Program-made: the position numbers and the translations under genes
Source of the DNA: an uncultured Collinsella sp.
Lineage (GTDB): Bacteria > Actinomycetota > Coriobacteriia > Coriobacteriales > Coriobacteriaceae
Length of the DNA stretch: 9,323 bases
Direction of reading: 5' to 3'
Assembly (NCBI GenBank): GCA_900544235.1
Contig: UQUL01000058.1
Location: 1 to 9,323, forward strand
The notes under the pieces: model-generated
The model's input: the letters and a program-made list of their open reading frames with translations, nothing else
What the model was told of the DNA's origin: nothing
The model's database searches: none
Shown here: one piece after another, positions 4,480 through 9,323 of the stretch
Layout: every line of letters begins with the position of its first letter
Numbering within the stretch: the stretch's first letter is position 1

Positions 4480-7257
4480 TTACTTGCGACCGAACTTAAT
4501 CTTGATGGCGCGCTTCAAAGCATACTTGCCGAGGCTTGGGAGCTTTTGCTCGTATTTGACCATCGTGGAGCACTCGGGGCGGTCGCGATCTAGATGGATG
4601 GCGTCGAACGCGCACTTGGTGGTGCACAGGCCGCAGCCGATGCACTTGTTAGGGTCGACGATCGAGGCGCCGCAGCCCAGGCAGCGGGCGGTCTCGGCGC
4701 GCACCTGCTCCTCGGTAAAGGTCTCAACATACTCGCTAAACGGCGCAGCCGTCTCGCGTTCGCGGTCCACATGCGCAACCTCGCGGCTCGCGTTGTCGTA
4801 GCTCTCGAGCACAACGTCGTCGCGGTCGAGCGCGGTGTAGCGGCGCTGATTGCGGCCGATGGTGAGCGTGGATCCCGGCTGCACAAAGCGATGGATGGAC
4901 ACGGCGGCCTCGTGGCCGGCGGCGATAGCGTCGATGGCAAAGCTGGGGCCGGTGTAGACGTCGCCGCCCACAAAGATGTCTGGCTCGGCGGTCTGGTAGG
5001 TCTGGGGATCGGCAAGGGCACCCTGGCCGCGGCCGAGCTCCACCTTGGAGCCAGCCAGCAGGTCGCCCCACACAATGGACTGGCCAATCGACATGACGAC
5101 ACGGTCGGCATCGACACGGCGCAGATCGTTCTCGTCGTACTCGGGCGCAAACCGGCCCTTGTCGTCAAAGACACGCGTGCAGCGCTTGAAGGTGATACCA
5201 CACACACGGCCGGTCTCGTCCAGATGGACCTCCTTGGGACCCCAACCGCAGCTGATGTGCGCGCCGTCCTCAATGGCCTCGCGACGCTCCTCCTCGCTGG
5301 CGGGCATCTGGGCCTCGCTCTCCAAGCAGAACATCTCAACATGCTCGGAGCCCAGACGGCAGGCGTTGCGGGCAACATCGATGGCCACGTTGCCGCCGCC
5401 CACCACGATAGTGCGGCCGGACAGGGTATCGATCTTGCCGCTGTTGACCTCGCGCAAAAAGTCGACGGCTACGGTCACGTCCTCGGCATCCTCGCCCGGA
5501 ATACCGGCGAGGCGGCCACCCTGGCAGCCGATGGCAACATAAAAGGCCTTAAAGCCCTGCGCGCGCAGCTCATCGAGCGTCACGTCGCGACCGACCTCCA
5601 CGCCATAGCGGAACTCGGCACCCATCAGGCGAATGACCTCGACCTCGGCCTCGATAACATCCTTCTGCAGCTTAAAGCTGGGAATACCGTAGGTGAGCAT
5701 GCCGCCCGGGCGCTCGTTCTTCTCGAATACGACGGGCTTGTAGCCCTTCTCGGCCAGGTAGAAAGCGCAGGACAGGCCGGCCGGGCCGGCACCGATAATG
5801 GCGACCTTCTGATCGAAGCCGCCGGCGCGCGTTGGCGTCACCACGGGCGGAACATAGCGGGTCGCGGCATCCAGATCGCGCTGGGCGATAAACTTCTTGA
5901 CCTCGTCGATAGCCACGGCGGCGTCCACACGGCCGCGGGTGCAGGCATCCTCACAGCGGCGGTTGCACACACGGCCGCAGATAGCGGGCAGCGGGTTCTC
6001 GCGCTTGATGAGCGCCAGCGCCTCGTCATAGCGGCCCTGCGCCGCGAGCTTTAAGTAGCCCTGGACGGCAACGTGCGCGGGGCAGGCCGTCTTGCAGGGC
6101 GCGGTGCCGGACTCGTGCGTCTCGATACGGTTATCGTTGCGGTAGTTGGGCGACCACTTGGTGTGGTCCCACTTGGTGGCATCGGGCAGCTCCTGGCGCG
6201 GATACTCGGGTACGCGGCCGCCGGCCTTTTTGCTGCAGAGCTTTTGGCCCAGCTTGGCGGCACCGGCCGGGCACACCTCAACGCAGCGACCGCAGGCCAC
6301 GCACTTGTCCTTCTCGACCTTGGCGACATAGGCCGAGCGTGACAGGTTGGGCGTGTTGAACAGCTGCGAGGTACGCAGGGCATAGCACACGTTGACGTTG
6401 CAGTTGCAGATGGCGAAGATCTTGTTCTCGCCGTCGATGTTGGTGATCTGGTGCACAAAGCCGTTGTCCTCGGCCTGGCGCAGGATGTCGTAGACCTCGT
6501 CGCGCGTCACGTAATGGCCGCGGTCGGTCTCAACCACATAGTCGGCCATATCGCCCACGGCAATGCACCAGTCGGCGGGGTCGTCGGCGCAGCCCTCACC
6601 CATCACGCGACGGCTCGCGCGGCAGCTGCAGGTGCTAGCGGCATATTTGCCATCGTATTTGTCGAGCCAGTGCTCGATATGCTCGATCGGCACCGAGGTG
6701 CTCGCGGCGTCGATGGCCTTCTCGACCGGAATGACGTGCATGCCGATGCCGGCGCCTCCGGGCGGCACCATCGGCGTGGCCTTGGACAGCGGTCCCTTGG
6801 ACGCCTGCTCAAAGAACTTGGCATAGACCGGGTGCTCCTCGAGCTGGCTCACGCGCATGTTGAGGAACTCGGCAGAACCCGGCACCAGCATGGGCAACAC
6901 CCATTGCTTGGCGCGCTCGGGGTTTTCCCAGTTGTACTCGAGCAGACCCGTGTAGCTCATGTCGTCGAGCATCTTCTCGATCTGGGTCTCGGGCATGCCG
7001 GTGAGCTTGGCCATCTCGGGCAGCGTATAGGGACGGCGCATCTTCATCTTGCAGAGCACTTCGGCCTGCTCGTCGGTCGCGGCCTCGGCAAACGACCAGT
7101 ACTCGTAGCCCAACAGCTCGTCGCGATGCAGCAGACGGTTGGTGCAGTGCTCGCACAGCTTGACGATGGCCTCGCGCGGATGCTCCGGCAGCGGCGGCAC
7201 GAACTCCGAACCGATGTCGGGCTCGGTGTAGCTAATCCCCGGTCCGTTGAGAATCAT
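4480..7257 (-). CDS. Multidomain Fe-S/FAD oxidoreductase (GltD/NfnB-like)
   Basis: A 925-residue soluble flavoprotein expected to move electrons between NAD(P)H and ferredoxin-type clusters; substrate unknown. Order of parts: residues 1-310 form an uncommon N-terminal region with a helix-turn-helix-like stretch (about 77-107) and cysteine motifs STCSCRASRR (208-217), C223, C231 and CNCNVNVC (284-291); a 4Fe-4S ferredoxin motif C319-C322-C325-C329; a GltD/DPD-type N-terminal cluster domain with C388, C392, C427, C431, C435, C439 and the motif PAHVAVQGYL; a FAD-binding Rossmann motif GAGPAG (489-494); a second dinucleotide fold VVGGGNVAIDVARN (618-631); the FAD-closing GGDVYTGPSFAIDAIAAG (764-781); and a C-terminal CLGCG plus 4Fe-4S motif C872-C875-C878-C882. 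The ATG at 7257 has GAAGGG upstream; an in-frame extension to 7356 would run into the operator region and is not used. First gene of the unit with hypA, divergent from tetR. GltD-like glutamate synthase small subunits are about half this length. Confidence 0.88.
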   Translation of the reverse strand: MILNGPGISYTEPDIGSEFVPPLPEHPREAIVKLCEHCTNRLLHRDELLGYEYWSFAEAATDEQAEVLCKMKMRRPYTLPEMAKLTGMPETQIEKMLDDMSYTGLLEYNWENPERAKQWVLPMLVPGSAEFLNMRVSQLEEHPVYAKFFEQASKGPLSKATPMVPPGGAGIGMHVIPVEKAIDAASTSVPIEHIEHWLDKYDGKYAASTCSCRASRRVMGEGCADDPADWCIAVGDMADYVVETDRGHYVTRDEVYDILRQAEDNGFVHQITNIDGENKIFAICNCNVNVCYALRTSQLFNTPNLSRSAYVAKVEKDKCVACGRCVEVCPAGAAKLGQKLCSKKAGGRVPEYPRQELPDATKWDHTKWSPNYRNDNRIETHESGTAPCKTACPAHVAVQGYLKLAAQGRYDEALALIKRENPLPAICGRVCNRRCEDACTRGRVDAAVAIDEVKKFIAQRDLDAATRYVPPVVTPTRAGGFDQKVAIIGAGPAGLSCAFYLAEKGYKPVVFEKNERPGGMLTYGIPSFKLQKDVIEAEVEVIRLMGAEFRYGVEVGRDVTLDELRAQGFKAFYVAIGCQGGRLAGIPGEDAEDVTVAVDFLREVNSGKIDTLSGRTIVVGGGNVAIDVARNACRLGSEHVEMFCLESEAQMPASEEERREAIEDGAHISCGWGPKEVHLDETGRVCGITFKRCTRVFDDKGRFAPEYDENDLRRVDADRVVMSIGQSIVWGDLLAGSKVELGRGQGALADPQTYQTAEPDIFVGGDVYTGPSFAIDAIAAGHEAAVSIHRFVQPGSTLTIGRNQRRYTALDRDDVVLESYDNASREVAHVDRERETAAPFSEYVETFTEEQVRAETARCLGCGASIVDPNKCIGCGLCTTKCAFDAIHLDRDRPECSTMVKYEQKLPSLGKYALKRAIKIKFGRK

Positions 7258-7445
7258 GGTTGTCCCTTCTCTTGCCACAGCCCGACGAAGCCGCAGCGCC
7301 CCTCTTTTTTTGCAGGCCGGGCATGCCCCATGCCGTTCACCCGCCATTGTTGACATTGTGTCAAAAATAGTATTGACGAACCGTCAACAATATTCAAGAC
7401 TGTTAGGCGAACGGTCAGGCAAAAGAGGATGAAAGGCGGCAAAAC
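7258..7445. promoter_or_regulatory. Divergent control region of the oxidoreductase and tetR
   Basis: Contains two operator-like dyads of the same design: TTGACA-TTG-TGTCAA (7350-7364) and TTGACG-AAC-CGTCAA (7373-7387), centres 23 bp apart. The outer arms also match each other, ATTGTTGAC (7346-7354) with GTCAACAAT (7383-7391), making the whole 46 bp symmetric. Each dyad contains TTGACA or TTGACG, the bacterial -35 consensus or near it, on both strands, so bound TetR would mask -35 elements; TACTAT on the minus strand (7372 to 7367) is a possible -10, but exact promoters cannot be fixed. Nearer the oxidoreductase lie a perfect palindrome GGGCATGCCC (7319-7328) and a T7 run (7305-7311), probably in its 5' leader. 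Confidence 0.7.
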
Positions 7446-8108
7446 ATGGGCAACAACACAGCAGGTACCTCTGTGGTCGATGCCGTCCCCGCATCCGATA
7501 GCGCGGCAAAGCGCCTGACGGGCGACGAACGCCGTCGCGAGATCCTCGATGCCGTGCGCACCGTAAGCTCCGAGCTGGGCGTGTCCCACCTATCGGTATC
7601 GGCCGTGACCAAGCGAGCCGGCTGCACGCGTTCATTGTTCTACCACTACTTCGCCGACATGGACGCCGCCGTCACCGCTGTTATGGACGAGGCGATCGAC
7701 GGCTTTATCTCCGAACTCGAGCGGTGGAACGCCGACCGCACCGTCGGTGATATCGAGGGCGCGCTCGACACCGTCGCCCCGCTCTTTAAGCGCCTGGTCG
7801 CCAGCGGCCACGAGCTGCCGAGCACGCTTACCTCGAGCAGCGGCGCGCTCTACGGCGGCTTTTTGCACAACGTGGTCCAGCGCGTGGCGCAGTATATCTG
7901 CGACACCACCGTAGTGGATTTTGTCGCCCATCATGAGCTACGCATCGACCATGTCTACGAGACGTTCTACACCCTCATCATGGGCCTTTTGATGTATATC
8001 CGCACGCACCCCGATGTGCCCGACGAAACGGTCAAGGAAATCATCGCCTCGACACTCCACATCGAGGGCTATACCGCCAAGTATCCGGAGCGCAAGCCCC
8101 AGAACTGA
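7446..8108 (+). CDS. TetR/AcrR family transcriptional regulator
   Basis: A 220-residue DNA-binding repressor-type protein. The N-terminal helix-turn-helix lies at about residues 30-76: REILDAVRTVSSELGVSHLSVSAVTKRAGC then recognition helix TRSLFYHYFAD, the TetR signature. The first 25 residues are an Ala/Ser-rich lead. The C-terminal ligand-binding and dimer domain (about 80-205) is helical and does not identify the effector. The ATG at 7446 is preceded by AAAGGCGG about 8 nt upstream. It is transcribed away from the oxidoreductase gene and 63 bp ahead of the membrane protein gene. The paired dyads in front of it are the likely binding sites, so it probably regulates itself, the membrane protein and the divergent oxidoreductase-hypA pair. 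Confidence 0.92.
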   Translation: MGNNTAGTSVVDAVPASDSAAKRLTGDERRREILDAVRTVSSELGVSHLSVSAVTKRAGCTRSLFYHYFADMDAAVTAVMDEAIDGFISELERWNADRTVGDIEGALDTVAPLFKRLVASGHELPSTLTSSSGALYGGFLHNVVQRVAQYICDTTVVDFVAHHELRIDHVYETFYTLIMGLLMYIRTHPDVPDETVKEIIASTLHIEGYTAKYPERKPQN

Positions 8109-8125
8109 CGACATTTGGCCAAACT

Positions 8126-8153
8126 GCCCGCGATCAGAAGAGGGGCCGCGGGC
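8126..8153 (+). other. GC-rich hairpin between tetR and the membrane protein gene
   Basis: GCCCGCG (8126-8132) pairs perfectly with CGCGGGC (8147-8153) across a 14-nt loop, just ahead of the AAAGGAG ribosome site (8159-8165). There is no T-run, so it is not an intrinsic terminator; it could stabilise the downstream message or affect translation. Confidence 0.5.
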
Positions 8154-8171
8154 GTGTGAAAGGAGAGCAGC

Positions 8172-9179
8172 ATGCTGTTCGATGTTTGGGGTAGCGACAC
8201 CCTTATCCACTGGGCCGGCTGGGCCATGGTCTTTATCGGCCTGATCGTGCTCAACGAGGTCGGCCGCCGCACCAAGCTCGGCGCGGCCATCATCTTTGGC
8301 GTGGCTCCGCTGGCCATGACCATCTACTGCGTCGCCATCGCCGTGGGCGTTTCGCAGGGTGCCGAGTGGGCGCTCACCAACCCCACCCATGTGTACCAGA
8401 ACAGCTGGTTCCACTACGCCAAGGTATACGCGGCGCTCGCCGGCTGCTGGGGCTTCATTGCCATTAAGTACCAGTGGGGAAAGATCGGCAAGGCGCATTG
8501 GTTCCGCGCGTGGCCGTTTGTGATCGTCGCCATCAACATCATGATCGCCGTCGTGTCCGACTTCGAGAGCGCCTATCACTTCTTTGTCCTGGGCGAGTCC
8601 ACCTGGGTCACCTCCGAGGGCGCCACGCAGCTGGCCGGCTGGAACAACGTGTTCAACGGCATCGCGGGCATCATCAACATCTTCTGCATGACCGGTTGGT
8701 GGAGCGTCTACGCCTCCGAGGATCAGACCGACATGCTGTGGCCCGATATGACCTGGGTCTACATTATCGCCTACGATATCTGGAACTTCTGCTACACCTA
8801 CAACTGCCTGCCCACCCACTCCTGGTTCTGCGGCTTTGCGCTGCTGCTGGCGCCCACCGTCGCCGCCTTTATCTGGAACAAGGGCGGCTGGATCCAGAAC
8901 CGCGCCTTTACGCTGGCCATTTGGTGCATGTTTGCCCAGGTGTTCCCGTACTTCCAGGAGGAGTCCATCTTTGTGACCCACTCCACACTCGACCCCGGCG
9001 CCGCTACCGCGGTCTCGATCGCCGCACTGATCGCCAACGTCGCCGCGATCATCTACATCGCCTACCGTGCCAAGAAGCTCGGCCGCAATCCCTACAAGCA
9101 GGATGTCTTTGAGGGCACCAGCGATTGGGAGAAGGCTACCGCCCGCCGCGCCAAGGTTGATTACGCTCACGCCGAGTAA
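8172..9179 (+). CDS. Polytopic membrane protein, DUF5692-like
   Basis: A 335-residue integral membrane protein of unknown function, which I recognise tentatively as DUF5692. About nine hydrophobic segments are seen: 12-30, 37-60, 81-100, 112-130, 157-181, 193-210, 216-236, 244-261 and 278-299, followed by a basic then charged cytoplasmic-type tail (300-335). It is notably rich in tryptophan (about 21 residues) and aromatic residues near the membrane boundaries. No transporter-family signature, CxxCH haem motif or ATPase motif is visible; scattered His (H13, H73, H81, H109, H136, H216) and acidic residues within or near membrane segments (D130, E132, D202) could bind a cofactor or ligand. AAAGGAG stands 6-7 nt before the ATG. 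It follows tetR in the same unit and is closed by a strong terminator, so it is probably the main target of that regulator. Confidence 0.8.
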   Translation: MLFDVWGSDTLIHWAGWAMVFIGLIVLNEVGRRTKLGAAIIFGVAPLAMTIYCVAIAVGVSQGAEWALTNPTHVYQNSWFHYAKVYAALAGCWGFIAIKYQWGKIGKAHWFRAWPFVIVAINIMIAVVSDFESAYHFFVLGESTWVTSEGATQLAGWNNVFNGIAGIINIFCMTGWWSVYASEDQTDMLWPDMTWVYIIAYDIWNFCYTYNCLPTHSWFCGFALLLAPTVAAFIWNKGGWIQNRAFTLAIWCMFAQVFPYFQEESIFVTHSTLDPGAATAVSIAALIANVAAIIYIAYRAKKLGRNPYKQDVFEGTSDWEKATARRAKVDYAHAE

Positions 9180-9275
9180 CGCGCCTGACGCAGACATCGC
9201 TTGGGCGCGAAGCAGCATAGCCGGCTCCGCGCAACTCAACGCATTGCAGAGCCCCCGGAATGTGATTCGTGAACT

Positions 9276-9316
9276 GCCTCCCATTTCTTGGACATGAGAA
9301 ATGGGAGGCTTTTTAT
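9276..9316 (+). terminator. Intrinsic terminator of the tetR-membrane protein unit
   Basis: A perfect 13-bp stem, GCCTCCCATTTCT (9276-9288) with its complement at 9297-9309, closes an 8-nt loop and is followed by TTTTTAT. It lies about 95 bp after the membrane protein stop codon; the stretch between (9180-9275) shows no gene or other structure. Confidence 0.93.
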
Positions 9317-9323
9317 GCGTGTC

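Noticed and set aside
4594..6054. 486-codon plus-strand open frame opposite the oxidoreductase
   Set aside because: It is antisense to conserved cluster and FAD-binding motifs; the Ala/Leu/Asp/His-rich translation matches no family I know.
6451..7353. 300-codon plus-strand open frame opposite the oxidoreductase N terminus
   Set aside because: It is a shadow frame of a GC-rich gene, with His/Ala/Leu-rich translation and no recognisable domain.
7258..7356. 33-residue N-terminal extension of the oxidoreductase containing a CxxC
   Set aside because: The extension would start inside the operator dyad, and a better start with a ribosome site exists at 7257.
7938..9284. 448-codon minus-strand open frame opposite the membrane protein
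   Set aside because: It runs through the terminator-side non-coding DNA and against a gene with a proper ribosome site and clear membrane pattern.

Overview
The window looks like chromosomal DNA of a gut Coriobacteriia member, most likely Collinsella or a close relative. This is inferred from the GC-rich coding sequence, the mannose-family PTS closely resembling E. coli ManXYZ together with a DUF956 protein, and the DUF5692-type membrane protein. No rRNA or species marker is present, so the genus is an inference.

Layout from left to right. (1) Positions 1-61 hold the 5' part of a tRNA-Arg(CCT) gene on the minus strand, cut by the window edge. (2) Positions 62-330 are non-coding and carry three 46-nt hairpin units spaced at exactly 62 bp, plus an 11-bp tandem duplication that ends in the stop codon of the next gene. 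(3) Positions 331-3613, all minus strand, form a mannose-type PTS operon transcribed right to left: manX (fused EIIA-EIIB), manY (EIIC), manZ (EIID), then a DUF956 (ManO-type) gene set off by a hairpin with a T-rich run. (4) Positions 3614-4018 are an AT-richer gap with the PTS promoter region, repeated GTTTAAAC palindromes and a 19-bp-stem inverted repeat just after the upstream operon. (5) Positions 4019-7257, minus strand, encode a large iron-sulfur flavoprotein oxidoreductase followed by a HypA-like metallochaperone. (6) Positions 7258-7445 are a divergent control region with two matching 15-bp operator-like dyads inside a 46-bp symmetric arrangement. (7) Positions 7446-9179, plus strand, encode a TetR-family regulator and a Trp-rich polytopic membrane protein, closed by a strong terminator at 9276-9316.

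How the parts may work together. The PTS genes import and phosphorylate a hexose (mannose, glucose or similar) at the cytoplasmic membrane. The right half reads as one regulated module: TetR probably binds the shared control region and governs both the tetR-membrane protein unit and the divergent oxidoreductase-hypA unit. The function of that module is not known from sequence alone. The non-coding hairpin array at 143-312 and the TetR/membrane protein/Fe-S flavoprotein/HypA module are the parts most worth following up.
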